Notes: generated by a model from the sequence alone, not told the origin. Shown: positions 9,197 to 18,878, numbered from the stretch's first letter. The stretch is DNA of 64,000 nucleotides from Pseudomonas fluorescens (GCF_018614775.1 NZ_JAGGOF010000062.1:1-64000); one strand, 5' to 3'. Made by a program: numbers and translations.

Positions 9197-9234
9197 CACG
9201 GATCAAATCAGCCAAAGGGATGATTTGATCCGTG
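9197..9234. promoter_or_regulatory. 14-base perfect inverted repeat upstream of the acyl-CoA synthetase
   Basis: CACGGATCAAATCA and TGATTTGATCCGTG are exact reverse complements separated by 10 bases, 61 bases upstream of the synthetase start and 156 bases before the divergent glycosyltransferase. No T-tract or upstream gene needs a terminator here, so an operator or a 5'-UTR hairpin is more likely. Confidence 0.5.
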
Positions 9235-9389
9235 CGTAAATACTAGCCTTGAGCCATCTACGCGTCCGGTTTCCGAGCCTTTTGTACTAAACCTTGTCAG
9301 AATGGCGCTCAAAGGCGAGCATATGGCCTCGGTTTCTTTACAAAACCCATGGATGAATAAAGATTGCCACTCGGCCATTACGGAGAACA

Positions 9390-10304
9390 ATGAGCATTGA
9401 ATCAGGGCCCCCCCAGGCCACCGCGTCGCAGATGCCACCGTTGGTTTCGATCGTGGCTCCTTGCTACAACGCCGAGAAGTACCTGGAAGAGGCCATGCAC
9501 AGCATCTTCGCCCAGGATTATCCGAACTTTGAAGTTATCGTGGTCGACGACGGTTCCACCGACAACAGCCTCGCAATGCTCCGGCACTTGCAGCAGACCT
9601 ATGACTTCCAGCTCTATTCCCAGGCGAACCAAGGGGTCAGCGCCGCGCTTAATCATGGCTTGAAGTATGCCAGGGGCACATACGTGTCGACGCCCGACCT
9701 GGATGACGTGATGTTGCCTCATTCCCTGCGGGTCCGAGCCGATTACCTTGATCATCATCCCGAAACGGGTTGTGTCGGCGCGCTGATCATCTACATGAAC
9801 AGCAATGGTCAGACCATCAAGGAGCAGCGGCGCACCAGTACCCAGATCTACACCTTCGATGACATCCTGCGCGAGGCGGTGGTGATCGGCGCACCTACCG
9901 CGCTCTACCGCATGAGCGCACTGCACAGCGCCGGTTTCTATGACCCGCTGCTTCGGGTCCAGGATTTCCAGATCACCCTGCGGATTGCCCACCAGGGCTA
10001 TGAAATTCATGAGTTGCCCGTCAAGGTCACGCGCTATCGACGCCACCCCAACAATCTGTCCAGGAAGTACAAGCTGATGCTTGAGGCGGATCTGATGGCT
10101 ATCGAGCCTTACCGTGACCACCCCGAATACGAATCGGCTCGCACGGTACTGATTCATAAGGCATTGAAGTACGCGGTGGTAGAAGACAAGAAAGAGGCGT
10201 GGCAGTTGCTGCGCAGCATTCCATGGCGCCACTGGAACAAGACCAGCTTGAGGCGCTTCAAGCGGCTGCTGCTGTCGCGCTCGACCGTGAGGTCCGGTTC
10301 GTGA
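9390..10304 (+). CDS. Glycosyltransferase family 2
   Basis: 304 residues with a GT-A fold. The nucleotide-binding start is [17 protein letters not shown], then [10 protein letters not shown] (about 51-60) and a DLD metal-binding motif (103-105, PDLDD). Such enzymes move a sugar from a nucleotide-sugar to a glycan or lipid in the cytoplasm. No membrane segment was seen. GGAGA lies 4 bases before the ATG. The stop overlaps the start of the acetyltransferase gene in GTGA, so the two are translationally coupled and probably build one modified glycan. No other polysaccharide genes are nearby, which makes the pair an orphan. Confidence 0.9.
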   Translation: MSIESGPPQATASQMPPLVSIVAPCYNAEKYLEEAMHSIFAQDYPNFEVIVVDDGSTDNSLAMLRHLQQTYDFQLYSQANQGVSAALNHGLKYARGTYVSTPDLDDVMLPHSLRVRADYLDHHPETGCVGALIIYMNSNGQTIKEQRRTSTQIYTFDDILREAVVIGAPTALYRMSALHSAGFYDPLLRVQDFQITLRIAHQGYEIHELPVKVTRYRRHPNNLSRKYKLMLEADLMAIEPYRDHPEYESARTVLIHKALKYAVVEDKKEAWQLLRSIPWRHWNKTSLRRFKRLLLSRSTVRSGS

Positions 10305-10921
10305 AGTTTTTGCAGAAGCTCAAGGACCGCAGGACCCGAAAACACCTCAAACGTCTGGAAAAACTCGAGAGGGCCCCTGAAAAAATTCGCCTGCGCTATC
10401 CACGGTACGAGGTGGGCGTCGGAACCTATGGCATTCCGGAGGTGACCGAGTTCGGCGACGATACGCGGCTCAAGATCGGGTCCTACACGTCCATCGCCAA
10501 CGGGGTAAAAATCCTATTGGGGGGTGGGCATCGCATGGACTGGGTCAGCACGTTTCCATTCCCGCTGATGATCGACGAGGCCAGGCATATCCCTGGCAGC
10601 CATCCGACCAAGGGCGACGTGGTGATTGGCAGCGACTGCTGGATCTGCGCCGAAGTGATGATTCTCTCCGGCGTCACCATCGGCCACGGTGCCGTCGTCG
10701 CCGCCGGCGCGGTGGTGACCCGCAATGTCGAGCCCTACGCCGTTGTCGGTGGCAACCCCTGCCGGTTCATCCGGTGGCGCTTCGAGGAGCCGGTGCGTCA
10801 GGCACTGCTCGCATCAGCCTGGTGGGAGTGGCCAATGGAGGAGGTCAAGGCTGTCGCGCCCTTGCTGTGCAGCGACGACATCGCGGCTTTCCTGGACTAT
10901 GCCCGTCACCGCCAGGTCTGA
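10301..10921 (+). CDS. Hexapeptide-repeat acetyltransferase (CatB/XAT-like)
   Basis: 206 residues. Left-handed beta-helix hexapeptide repeats run through [20 protein letters not shown] and [13 protein letters not shown], and GGGH (His77) sits where the catalytic histidine of xenobiotic acetyltransferases lies, followed by WVSTFPF, typical of that group. Transfers an acetyl group from acetyl-CoA. Because it is coupled to a glycosyltransferase, the acceptor is more likely a sugar than an antibiotic. An in-frame ATG exists at 10199, but it would overlap the upstream gene by 106 bases. The GTG at 10301 has GAGG 8 bases upstream and gives the four-base overlap, so it is preferred. Confidence 0.82.
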   Translation: MKFLQKLKDRRTRKHLKRLEKLERAPEKIRLRYPRYEVGVGTYGIPEVTEFGDDTRLKIGSYTSIANGVKILLGGGHRMDWVSTFPFPLMIDEARHIPGSHPTKGDVVIGSDCWICAEVMILSGVTIGHGAVVAAGAVVTRNVEPYAVVGGNPCRFIRWRFEEPVRQALLASAWWEWPMEEVKAVAPLLCSDDIAAFLDYARHRQV

Positions 10922-10965
10922 TCTGGGGCGGTCGCCCACTACACAAACGAGGGCAATCGGCGGCT

Positions 10966-11595
10966 TCAGTGCATCTCGGTGAACGCCAGCTTGACGCCAA
11001 TGGCGATGAGCACCGCGCCCATGGTCCGGTCGAACCAGTGGCCCATGCGGGCGAAACCGGCACGCACCCGTTGCTGGCTGAACAACAGGGCCACCAGGCA
11101 GAACCAGACTGCAGTCGCGACCGCCAGGTACACGCCATAACCGGCCTGGACCGCCAACGGCGTGTGCGGGTTGATCACCACGGTGAACAGTGACAGGAAA
11201 AACAGTGTCGCCTTGGGGTTCAGGCCATTGGTGACGAAGCCTGCGGTGAACGCGCCGCGAGCGGTCCGCTCGCCGACTTCCTTGTGCAGGCTTTCCGAGG
11301 CCGGCTTGGCCGGTTGCGCCCGCAGTGCCTTGAAGCCGATGTACAGCAGGTACGCGGCGGCGGCCCACTTCAGCGCGTTGAACAGCACGATCGATTGCGA
11401 CACGATCAGGCCGATGCCCAGCAGCGAATACCCCACATGCAGGAAAATCGCCGTGCCCACGCCCAGCGCCGTCCAGGTCCCGGCGCGTCGGCCATGGGTC
11501 ACGCTTTCGCGCACCACCACGGCAAAGTCCGGCCCGGGACTTGCCACGGCCAGCAGGTGGATCAGGGCTACGGTGAGGAATTCGGCGAGGTACAT
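10966..11595 (-). CDS. LysE/RhtB family amino-acid exporter
   Basis: 209 residues, about six membrane segments, with the family signature near the N-terminus (LLAVASPGPDFAVVVRES) and GFKALRAQ after the third segment. Inner-membrane exporters of this family remove amino acids or their derivatives; the particular substrate cannot be assigned. A consensus AGGAG precedes the ATG. Monocistronic, convergent with the acetyltransferase gene. Confidence 0.9.
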   Translation of the reverse strand: MYLAEFLTVALIHLLAVASPGPDFAVVVRESVTHGRRAGTWTALGVGTAIFLHVGYSLLGIGLIVSQSIVLFNALKWAAAAYLLYIGFKALRAQPAKPASESLHKEVGERTARGAFTAGFVTNGLNPKATLFFLSLFTVVINPHTPLAVQAGYGVYLAVATAVWFCLVALLFSQQRVRAGFARMGHWFDRTMGAVLIAIGVKLAFTEMH

Positions 11596-11620
11596 GGGGG
11601 CTCCTTGTTGTTGAAATACC

Positions 11621-11711
11621 GTGGCGGGGAAGCTTGCTCCGCTCGAGTGCGCAGCGCTCCGTTGTTCTCAGGGCCGCTGCGCAGCCCAGCGCAAGCAAGC
11701 TCCCTCGCCAC
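11621..11711. repeat. Inverted repeat pair of a second REP family
   Basis: Arms GTGGCGGGGAAGCTTGCTCC and GCAAGCAAGCTCCCTCGCCAC in inverted orientation with an inner GCGCAGCG/CGCTGCGC stem. The arm core differs from the TGTGGGAG family found elsewhere in the window. It lies between the divergent exporter and dehydrogenase genes. Confidence 0.65.
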
Positions 11712-11789
11712 GGCTCGGCGTCATGCAACAGCTCATCTGATAGGCTCGCCACATTACGCCTTCAAGCCTCTTCATAACAGGTACAGCTG

Positions 11790-12755
11790 ATGACAAACAC
11801 CGCCCGCGCCGTTTTCCTCGACCACCCGTCTCTGGACCTCGGCGACCTGGACCTGAAACCGCTGCGTGATTGCTTCGACGACCTGCAATTGTTCGCCCGT
11901 ACCACCTCGGACCAGGTAAGCGAGCGACTCAAGGGCGCCAGCGTGGCGATCACCAACAAGGCGGTGATCGATGCGGCCGCGATGGCCGCCAACCCTGGAC
12001 TGAAGCTGATCCTGATCAGCGCCACCGGCACCAACAATGTCGACCTGGAGGCCGCCCGACGCCACGGCATCACCGTTTGCAATTGCCAGGGCTACGGCAC
12101 GCCATCGGTGGCCCAGCACACGATCATGTTATTACTCAATCTGGCGACGCGCCTGGCCGATTATCAGAAAGCGGTGGGCAACGGTCGCTGGCAGCAGGCC
12201 TCGCAGTTCTGCCTGCTGGACTATCCGATTGTCGAATTGCAAGGCAAGACCCTGGGCCTGCTGGGCCACGGAGAACTGGGCAGCGCCGTCGGGCGATTGG
12301 CCGAAGCCTTCGGCATGCACGTGCTGCTGGGGCAGATTCCCGGACGCCCTGCCCGCTCCGACCGACTGCCACTGGACGAGCTGTTGTCGCAAGTCGACGC
12401 GCTGACCCTGCATTGCCCGCTCAACGAGCACACCCGCCACTTCATCGGCGCCCGGGAACTGGCCCGACTCAAACCCGGCGCCTTCGTGGTCAATACCGCT
12501 CGTGGCGGCCTGATCGACGAACAGGCCCTGGCCGAAGCGCTTCGCAACGGCCACCTGGGTGGGGCCGCCACCGACGTGCTGAGCGTGGAACCGCCGACCC
12601 AGGGCAACCCACTACTGGCTGGCGACATTCCCCGGCTGATTGTCACCCCCCACAACGCCTGGGGCAGCCGCGAAGCACGGCAACGGATCGTCGGGCAAAT
12701 GACCGAAAACGCCTTGGGCTTTTTCAGCGGTACAGCGCGACGGGTCGTCAGTTGA
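11790..12755 (+). CDS. D-2-hydroxyacid dehydrogenase, NAD(P)-dependent
   Basis: 321 residues. The Rossmann motif is [10 protein letters not shown] (about 155-164). The catalytic triad is visible: Arg238 ([10 protein letters not shown]), Glu267 (LSVEPP) and His288 (TPHNAWGS). Interconverts a 2-ketoacid and its D-2-hydroxyacid. Glycerate dehydrogenase/hydroxypyruvate reductase is the closest annotation I recall, but specificity is not certain. It precedes rsmC by 32 bases on the same strand, so co-transcription is possible. Confidence 0.88.
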   Translation: MTNTARAVFLDHPSLDLGDLDLKPLRDCFDDLQLFARTTSDQVSERLKGASVAITNKAVIDAAAMAANPGLKLILISATGTNNVDLEAARRHGITVCNCQGYGTPSVAQHTIMLLLNLATRLADYQKAVGNGRWQQASQFCLLDYPIVELQGKTLGLLGHGELGSAVGRLAEAFGMHVLLGQIPGRPARSDRLPLDELLSQVDALTLHCPLNEHTRHFIGARELARLKPGAFVVNTARGGLIDEQALAEALRNGHLGGAATDVLSVEPPTQGNPLLAGDIPRLIVTPHNAWGSREARQRIVGQMTENALGFFSGTARRVVS

Positions 12756-12787
12756 TAAACTGCTGCACTTTTTTTCAAGGAGAGACC

Positions 12788-13786
12788 ATGGACCCGCGCA
12801 GTGAAGTACTGCTTCGTCAGGCCGAGTTATTCCAAGGCCCGGTGCTGCTGGCCGGCTTGCCCGCCGACGATCTGCTTGGCCGCCTGCCCGACGCCCATGG
12901 CTGGTGCTGGCACGCCGGCGACCAGGCTGCGCTGGACGCACGCTTTCCCGAGCGCAGTCACTTCGGCGTCAACGTGCCTGAACGCGCGTTCGACACCGCC
13001 GTGGTGTTTTTGCCCAAGGCCAAGGACCTCACCGATTACATTCTCAACGCCGTGGCGGCGCGCCTGGCCGGGCGCGAGGTGTACCTGGTGGGGGAAAAAC
13101 GCAGCGGCATAGAAGGCGCGTCCAAGCAGCTCAACCCGTTCGGCAAGCCACGCAAGCTCGACAGCGCGCGGCATTGCCAGCTGTGGCAGGTCACCATCGC
13201 CAACGCCCCCGAGGCCAAGCCACTGGAGAGCCTGGCCCAGACCTACGAATTGTCTATGGCCGAAGGCCCGTTGACCGTCATCAGCCTGCCCGGCGTGTTC
13301 AGCCACGGTCGCCTGGATCGCGGCAGTGCACTGCTGCTCGAACACCTGGACAAGTTGCCCAGCGGTCATTTGCTCGACTTCGGTTGCGGCGCCGGTGTGC
13401 TCGGGGCGGTAGTCAAGCGTCGCTACCCGCACAACACCGTCACGCTGCTGGACGTGGATGCGTTCGCCGCCGCCAGCAGTCGCCTGACCCTGGCCGCCAA
13501 CGGCCTGGACGCCGAAGTAGTGACCGGTGACGGAATTGACGCCGCGCCCATGGGTTTGAGCGCAATCCTGAGCAATCCGCCGTTCCATGTCGGCGTGCAT
13601 ACCGACTACTTCGCGACGGAAAATCTGCTGCGAAAAGCGGCAAAACATCTGAAAAACGGCGGCGAACTGCGCCTGGTTGCCAACAGCTTCCTCAAATACC
13701 AACCGCTGATCGAGGAACACTTGAGCATTTGCGCAATCAAGGCCGAAGGCCATGGTTTTCGCATCTACCGGGCCAAGCGCGGCTGA
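12788..13786 (+). CDS. rsmC: 16S rRNA (guanine1207-N2)-methyltransferase RsmC
   Basis: 332 residues, the usual length of RsmC. It has the duplicated N-terminal half followed by a SAM-binding domain with [11 protein letters not shown] (about 196-206) and the base-binding motif SNPPFHVG (262-269). Methylates G1207 of 16S rRNA in the small subunit. The open frame starts far upstream, but those codons are antisense-like overlap with the dehydrogenase; the ATG at 12788, with AGGAGAGA just before it, gives [11 protein letters not shown] as in the family. Confidence 0.93.
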   Translation: MDPRSEVLLRQAELFQGPVLLAGLPADDLLGRLPDAHGWCWHAGDQAALDARFPERSHFGVNVPERAFDTAVVFLPKAKDLTDYILNAVAARLAGREVYLVGEKRSGIEGASKQLNPFGKPRKLDSARHCQLWQVTIANAPEAKPLESLAQTYELSMAEGPLTVISLPGVFSHGRLDRGSALLLEHLDKLPSGHLLDFGCGAGVLGAVVKRRYPHNTVTLLDVDAFAAASSRLTLAANGLDAEVVTGDGIDAAPMGLSAILSNPPFHVGVHTDYFATENLLRKAAKHLKNGGELRLVANSFLKYQPLIEEHLSICAIKAEGHGFRIYRAKRG

Positions 13787-13844
13787 AACTTTTTTGGCAA
13801 ACAGCACTTGCCCAATAGGATTTGCCTAGGCAGAATCCGCTCCG

Positions 13845-14040
13845 TCCTAGGGGAGTAGTCTCCCGCGAGCGCCCTGCTCGCCCGGCATACGTCAACATAC
13901 TTGGTCAGCAGACCATGGCGTATGCGGCCCAAGCGTCCACGCAAATGGTCGTTGGGTTTGACAAGACCTATGACACGCACACCTTACCCGGGGCGGGAAG
14001 GCTGTACGTGTCATAGCCGTGTCGACCCGCCCCTTAGGAA
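13845..14040 (+). ncRNA. yybP-ykoY manganese riboswitch
   Basis: The leader contains the family landmarks in order: GGGGAGTAG at 13850 with a GGGAG/CTCCC stem, CGTCAACATACTTG at 13891-13904, then CAAGACCTATGACACGCAC, ACCTTACCC and GGGAAGGCTGTACGTGTCA. TGACACG (13971-13977) pairs with CGTGTCA (14007-14013), and CCTT pairs with AAGG inside it. The gene it controls is a GDT1-family Mn transporter, the classic partner. GGGGCGGG (13990-13997) is complementary to CCCGCCCC (14026-14033), which lies just before the ribosome-binding AGGA at 14036. This suggests control of translation initiation. Boundaries are approximate. Confidence 0.88.
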
Positions 14041-14047
14041 TCACCTG

Positions 14048-14632
14048 ATGCTGGACTCTTTCCTCGTACCTACCGCCATCGTTGCGCTGGCCGAAATCGG
14101 CGACAAGACGCAATTGCTTGCGCTCATCCTGGCGGCGCGCTTTCGCAAACCCTGGCCAATCATCGCAGGCATCGTTGCGGCTACGCTCGCCAACCATGCG
14201 GCCGCCGGCGCGGTGGGGGCCTGGGTCGGGAATATTTTCTCGGATGCGGTGTTGCACTGGATCCTGGCGGCGAGCTTTGCAGCCACGGCGCTGTGGACCC
14301 TGGTCCCGGACAAGCTGGACGATGAAGAAGCCAACACCGGCCGCAAGTTCGGACCGTTCCTGACCACGCTGATTGCGTTCTTCCTGGCGGAAATCGGTGA
14401 CAAGACGCAAATCGCCACGGTGATGCTTGCCGCGCAATACCCGGAGCTGTGGCTGGTGATCATCGGCACCACCCTGGGCATGCTGATTGCCAACGTGCCG
14501 GTGGTGCTGGCGGGCAATTTCGCCGCCGACAAACTGCCCCTGAACCTGATCCGCCGCCTGGCCGCCTCGGCCTTCTTCGTCCTGGCGGTCGTGGCGGTGT
14601 ACAAGGCGATGCAGAGCAGCGGGTGGGTTTGA
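14048..14632 (+). CDS. TMEM165/GDT1 (UPF0016) family manganese/calcium transporter
   Basis: 194 residues, about six to seven membrane helices. The two family signatures EIGDKTQ appear at 16-22 and 115-121, one in each inverted half. Bacterial relatives (MneA/MneP-like) export Mn2+ across the inner membrane; the manganese riboswitch in the leader fits that role. The ATG at 14048 follows AGGA by 8 bases; the longer frame would run into the riboswitch. Confidence 0.93.
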   Translation: MLDSFLVPTAIVALAEIGDKTQLLALILAARFRKPWPIIAGIVAATLANHAAAGAVGAWVGNIFSDAVLHWILAASFAATALWTLVPDKLDDEEANTGRKFGPFLTTLIAFFLAEIGDKTQIATVMLAAQYPELWLVIIGTTLGMLIANVPVVLAGNFAADKLPLNLIRRLAASAFFVLAVVAVYKAMQSSGWV

Positions 14633-14663
14633 AGAGGTAGGCAAGCAGTTCCGTGTCATCGTT

Positions 14664-14757
14664 CATCGCGAGCAGGCTCGCTCTCACATTGGCCGCTAGT
14701 GCTCACACAACATGTGGTCACTGCCAATCTTCTGTGGGAGCGAGCCTGCTCGCGATG
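14664..14757. repeat. REPIN
   Basis: Arms CATCGCGAGCAGGCTCGCTC and TGTGGGAGCGAGCCTGCTCG in inverted orientation, with a smaller inverted repeat between them (GTGCTCACAC/ATGTGGTCAC). It lies between the convergent transporter and M48 protease genes. Confidence 0.75.
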
Positions 14758-14786
14758 AGGCCAGTAGCCTCAATGCATGACGATGC

Positions 14787-15602
14787 TTACTTCTTGGCCT
14801 GCTGATAAAGCGGCATCACCTTCGGGATTGCCGCCTGCAGCGAGGCGATCCGGCTGCTTGATGCCGGGTGGGTGCTCATGAACTCCGGTGGCGACCCTTC
14901 CGATGCCTTGCTCATCTTGTTCCACAAGGTAATCGCGGCGTTCGGGTTGTAGCCGGCACGTGCGGCCAGTTCGAGGCCGATCAGGTCGGCTTCGTTCTCG
15001 TTGGCACGGCTGTTGGGCAAGGTCATGCCATAGTTGGCCACGGTGTCGGCCAGCGCCAGGCTGTCCTGGCCCAGGCCGAACAACGCACCGGCGCCCTGCT
15101 TGGCCATCTCGATGCCGTAGGCCTTGGACATCGCCTCACGTCCGTGTTCGCGCAGGGCATGGGCGATTTCATGGCCCATGACCGCAGCGATTTCATCGTC
15201 GGTCAACTTCAACGAGTCGATCAGTCCAGTGTAGAAAATGATCTTGCCGCCAGGACCACAGTTGGCGTTGAGCTCGTCGCTCTTGATCAGGTTCACTTCC
15301 CACTTCCATTGCGCCGAGTCCGGGCGGAACACCGGCGCCTGGGCGATCAATCGGTCGGCAATGGCCTGGACGCGCCTGGCTTCGCTGCTGGTCTTGTCCA
15401 GTACGCCCTGGGTGCTCGCCTCGCCCACGGTCTTCTGATAGGACTGGGCATACATCTGGTTGACCTCATCGGTCGACAACATGCTGAACATATACTGCTT
15501 GCGCTCCACGCCCACGGCCCCGCCGCTGGTGGTATTCACCGATTGGCAACCGGCGAGCAGCAGGCCCGCGCCCAGTACACTCACCATCAATGTCTTGTGC
15601 AT
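14787..15602 (-). CDS. M48 family metallopeptidase, lipoprotein
   Basis: 271 residues. A type II signal peptide with lipobox LLAGC (Cys19) predicts an envelope-anchored lipoprotein. The zinc motif HEIAH lies at 144-148, with the third ligand expected in NENEADLIGLELAARAGY. Related to the periplasmic BepA/LoiP (YcaL, YggG) proteases that act in outer-membrane protein quality control. The frame extends upstream, but the ATG at 15602 gives the normal signal peptide. Monocistronic. Confidence 0.9.
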   Translation of the reverse strand: MHKTLMVSVLGAGLLLAGCQSVNTTSGGAVGVERKQYMFSMLSTDEVNQMYAQSYQKTVGEASTQGVLDKTSSEARRVQAIADRLIAQAPVFRPDSAQWKWEVNLIKSDELNANCGPGGKIIFYTGLIDSLKLTDDEIAAVMGHEIAHALREHGREAMSKAYGIEMAKQGAGALFGLGQDSLALADTVANYGMTLPNSRANENEADLIGLELAARAGYNPNAAITLWNKMSKASEGSPPEFMSTHPASSSRIASLQAAIPKVMPLYQQAKK

Positions 15603-15817
15603 ATAAAAAGCTCCCTGGAAACGTGGGCGTATCCTAGGCGGTGATTTGTATCGGCGCCAGATACAGAGCGACGGATTACTGTTTTTTCGGAAAGGTCGCA
15701 CTCCGTCCATTTGCGACATCCACGCAGCCAAAACAGTCATCCGACGAACTGTGTCTCATGTCCGAGCGCCGAAACGCCGATACAGCTTTCAGACGTCATC
15801 CCGCGTCCGGAGCCTTT

Positions 15818-17956
15818 ATGAAATTCAAATCGATCCAGTTTTCCGTGGCCGCCCTGGCCGGCGCCATCGTTCTCAGCGTGGTCGCCGCCTTGGTGTTGTA
15901 CGCGCTGTTTGCCGGCGCCCGCACCCAGGAGATGGTGCAACAACGGACCAAGGCGCAGTTCGAGCAACTCATCGAGCAGCGTCTCAGCGCCCTGGCCCGT
16001 ACCCAGGCCAGCCTGATCCAACGGGAACTGGAAGCGCCGCTGCAACTCGCCAAGGGGCTTGCCACCACCAATGCGTTGATGGGCATGAAAGGCACGGACG
16101 GCAACCCGTCACTGAAGATGCCGCGCGAACAGATGATCAGCCTGTTGCGCGAAACCGTGGTACGCAATCCGAAAGTCCTCGGCGCCTACATCGCCTGGGA
16201 ACCGAACGCCATCGACCATGATGACGCCAATTATGTGAACAGCCAGGTGCTGGGCATGGAAACCAATGGGCGTTTTCTGCCGTGGTGGTTTCGCAATCAG
16301 GACGGCACCTTGGGCCTGGAAAAACTCGCCGACGTAACCGACCAGAAACTGCTCTCCACCGGCATCCGCGCCAGTGAGTACTACCTGTGCTCCCAGGACA
16401 GCAGGAAAGCCTGCGTGATCGATCCGGCGCCCTACCGCGTCGGCGACACCATGACCATGCTCGCCTCGTTCATCGAGCCGATCATGATCGATGGCAAGTT
16501 CCAGGGCATTGTCGGCGCCGACCTGTCGGTGAACTTCATCCAGGACATGCTCGTCGCCGCCGACGGCAAGCTCTACAACGGTGCCGGGGAAATGGCACTG
16601 CTCTCCAGCAACAACCGCTTCGTGGCCTTCACCAAGGACCCGAGCAAACTCGGCGAAAAGGCCAGCGACCTGCTCGACGCCAGTGAACTGGATAACCTGG
16701 GCAAACTCGGCGCTGGCGAAGTGCGTTACAGCATCGATGAAGAACACGGGCATATCGAGGTGTACATGCCGTTCGGGATCGGTGAGACCAACGCCCGCTG
16801 GACGCTGATGTTGCAGCTGCCACTGGATGCAGTCATGGCCGACCTGCAAGCGTTGCAGAAAGACCTCGATCACCAGCGCCAGGCCGACATCTTCGGCATG
16901 GCGATGGTGGGCCTGGTGATTGCCGGGATCGGCTTGCTGGTGATCTGGCTGGTGGGCCACGGCATTGCCCGGCCGCTGAAGCAGATGGTGGCGATGCTCG
17001 ACGATATTGCCCAGGGCGAAGGCGACCTGACCCGTCGCCTGGTGAGCGATCGCGCCGACGAACTGGGTTCGATTGCCCGGGGTTTCAACACCTTTCTGGG
17101 CAAGTTGCAGGGGATGATCACGCAAGTGGTGACTTCGGTGCAAAGCGTCAGCGATTCGTCGGAGCACACCGCCGATATCGCCATTCGTACCAACCAGGGC
17201 GTGCACAAGCAGATGTCGGAGATCGATCAGGTCGCCACCGCCGTGCAAGAAATGACCGCCACCGCCCAGGACGTGGCCCGCAATGCGACCCAGGCCGCGC
17301 AAGCCGCCAGTCACGCCGACCAGGCCGCCAGCCAGGGCATGCAGATTGTGCGGGACACTTCGACCTCCATCGGCGCCCTCGCCGTGGAAATCGGCAAGGC
17401 CGTGGGTGTGGTGCAGACCCTGGCCAAGGACAGCGAGAACATCAACGCGATCCTTACCGCCATCCGCGGGATCGCCGAACAGACCAACCTGCTGGCGCTC
17501 AACGCCGCCATCGAAGCCGCCCGCGCGGGTGAACAGGGTCGTGGTTTCGCCGTGGTGGCCGACGAGGTGCGCAACCTGGCGCAGAAGACGCAGCAGGCCA
17601 CGGAGGAAATCCAGTCGATGATCCAACAGCTGCAACAAGGCACGCGGGATGTGGTGCGGGTAATGGAAGACAGCCAGCACCGCACCGATGAAAGCGTGCA
17701 GCACGCGGCAAAAGCGGCCCAGGCCCTGGAGACCATCACCCAGGCCGTGTCGGTGATCAATGACATGAACACCCAGATCGCCAGCGCCGCCGAGGAACAG
17801 AGCGCGGTGGCCGACGACATCAACCGCAACGTGATCAACATCGGCCAGGTGGCGAACGAAGTCGCAAGCGGCGCGGACGAGTCCAGCGCGGCCAGCGCCG
17901 GGCTGACCAAGCTGGCGGAACAGCAGCGGCGGCTAATCAATCAGTTCAGAGTCTGA
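15818..17956 (+). CDS. Methyl-accepting chemotaxis protein with dCache-type sensor
   Basis: 712 residues. Membrane helix at about 7-30, a periplasmic ligand domain of about 320 residues that looks like a dCache_1 (double PAS) fold, second membrane helix at about 359-386, HAMP domain ([21 protein letters not shown]), then the cytoplasmic coiled coil with the conserved hairpin [20 protein letters not shown] at about 550. Senses a small molecule and controls CheA; double-Cache receptors in Pseudomonas often bind amino acids, but the ligand is not readable here. The ATG at 15818 follows GGAG by 5 bases and gives the membrane helix near the start; upstream in-frame codons are not family-like. Confidence 0.92.
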   Translation: MKFKSIQFSVAALAGAIVLSVVAALVLYALFAGARTQEMVQQRTKAQFEQLIEQRLSALARTQASLIQRELEAPLQLAKGLATTNALMGMKGTDGNPSLKMPREQMISLLRETVVRNPKVLGAYIAWEPNAIDHDDANYVNSQVLGMETNGRFLPWWFRNQDGTLGLEKLADVTDQKLLSTGIRASEYYLCSQDSRKACVIDPAPYRVGDTMTMLASFIEPIMIDGKFQGIVGADLSVNFIQDMLVAADGKLYNGAGEMALLSSNNRFVAFTKDPSKLGEKASDLLDASELDNLGKLGAGEVRYSIDEEHGHIEVYMPFGIGETNARWTLMLQLPLDAVMADLQALQKDLDHQRQADIFGMAMVGLVIAGIGLLVIWLVGHGIARPLKQMVAMLDDIAQGEGDLTRRLVSDRADELGSIARGFNTFLGKLQGMITQVVTSVQSVSDSSEHTADIAIRTNQGVHKQMSEIDQVATAVQEMTATAQDVARNATQAAQAASHADQAASQGMQIVRDTSTSIGALAVEIGKAVGVVQTLAKDSENINAILTAIRGIAEQTNLLALNAAIEAARAGEQGRGFAVVADEVRNLAQKTQQATEEIQSMIQQLQQGTRDVVRVMEDSQHRTDESVQHAAKAAQALETITQAVSVINDMNTQIASAAEEQSAVADDINRNVINIGQVANEVASGADESSAASAGLTKLAEQQRRLINQFRV

Positions 17957-17966
17957 TCCGCAGCCG

Positions 17967-18198
17967 CCATCGCGAGCAGGCTCGCTCCCACAGGGGATTT
18001 GCACGGAACACACTTGCTGCAAACACCCGCAGCCAGTGTGGGAGCGGGCTTGCTCGCGAAGGCGGTGTGTCAGGCAATGCGATTCTGTCTGGGCTATTGC
18101 TTTCGCGAGCAAGCCCGCTCCCACAGGGGATTTGCACGGAACACACTTGCTGCAAACACCCGCAGCCAGTGTGGGAGCGGGCTTGCTCGCGAAGGCGG
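17967..18198. repeat. REPIN cluster with a perfect 82-base direct duplication
   Basis: Four REP arms of alternating orientation (about 17967-17992, 18036-18065, 18101-18126, 18169-18198). The segment 17984-18065 is repeated exactly at 18117-18198 (82 of 82 bases), including the spacer between arms. The whole 262-base gap between the chemoreceptor and the SRAP gene is this array. Confidence 0.85.
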
Positions 18199-18218
18199 CA
18201 GTGGACGCACCACAGGCT

Positions 18219-18842
18219 TCAAGCCGGCGTCAGGCACTCCGGCCCATTGAGTTTCGGGTCGTTGACCATGTTCGCCAGCACCCGCTCGCGCAGTGTCGCC
18301 GGTTCGCTGGCGAGCAGGCCTTGCAAGACGTGCAGCGGCGTCTCGGGGTCGAGCCACAGGCGTTGGCCCTCTTCGTCCAGGATCAACGGCCGGCGCTGAC
18401 CCGCTGCCGGCTGGGTGATCACCGCCGTGCTCAGCCACACCTGCTCCTGCACCGGATACGCTTCCCAAATCGCCGCAAAAAACAGCGACGAACCCTCGCC
18501 CGGCGTCAGCCAGTAAGGGCGCTTGCGCGTACCGCCGCGCCACTCGTAGAAGCCGTTGGCTGGCAACAGGCAGCGGCGCAGGCGCAAGGCCTCGCGGAAC
18601 ATCGGCTGCTCAGCCACGGTTTCGGCCCGGGCATGGGCCGGAGTGCGAGACAAATCGGTCAGCCACGGCGGCGTCAGCCCCCAGCGCGCCCGGGCCAGTT
18701 CGCGCTGGCCCTCGGCGCCGGCGCGCAACATCAGCACCGAATCGTTAGGCGAAATATTCCATTGGGCCTTCTGGTCGGCGGGAAAGCCGGGCAAGGCCGC
18801 GAAAGCGGGGTTCCAGCGAAACAGGGCATAACGTCCACACAT
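18219..18842 (-). CDS. SOS response-associated peptidase family protein (SRAP, YedK/HMCES-like)
   Basis: 207 residues beginning MCGRYALF. After removal of Met, Cys2 is the residue that crosslinks to abasic sites in single-stranded DNA in YedK/HMCES. Glu100 (LLPANGFYEW) matches the conserved catalytic Glu. Two other usual active-site positions differ: the Asn of the N-A-R-x-E motif reads His (AHARAET, about 70-76), and the HxRMP histidine is absent (GQRRPLIL). It may therefore be a variant with altered crosslink chemistry. Stand-alone gene next to a REPIN array. Confidence 0.85.
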   Translation of the reverse strand: MCGRYALFRWNPAFAALPGFPADQKAQWNISPNDSVLMLRAGAEGQRELARARWGLTPPWLTDLSRTPAHARAETVAEQPMFREALRLRRCLLPANGFYEWRGGTRKRPYWLTPGEGSSLFFAAIWEAYPVQEQVWLSTAVITQPAAGQRRPLILDEEGQRLWLDPETPLHVLQGLLASEPATLRERVLANMVNDPKLNGPECLTPA

Positions 18843-18878
18843 GGGAGCAGCACGACTCTTGATAAAACGGCCGCCAGC

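Noticed and set aside
10199..10300. Earlier ATG for the acetyltransferase
   Set aside because: Would overlap the glycosyltransferase by 106 bases; the GTG at 10301 has a good ribosome-binding site and a GTGA overlap.
14664..14757. Terminator for the GDT1 transporter gene
   Set aside because: The inverted arms belong to the REPIN family and lack a T-tract; they might still attenuate transcription, but it is not a classical terminator.
17960..18200. Possible CRISPR array (repeated palindromic units)
   Set aside because: The units are inverted REP arms at unequal spacing with an 82-base duplicate, not short direct repeats with unique spacers, and no cas genes are present.
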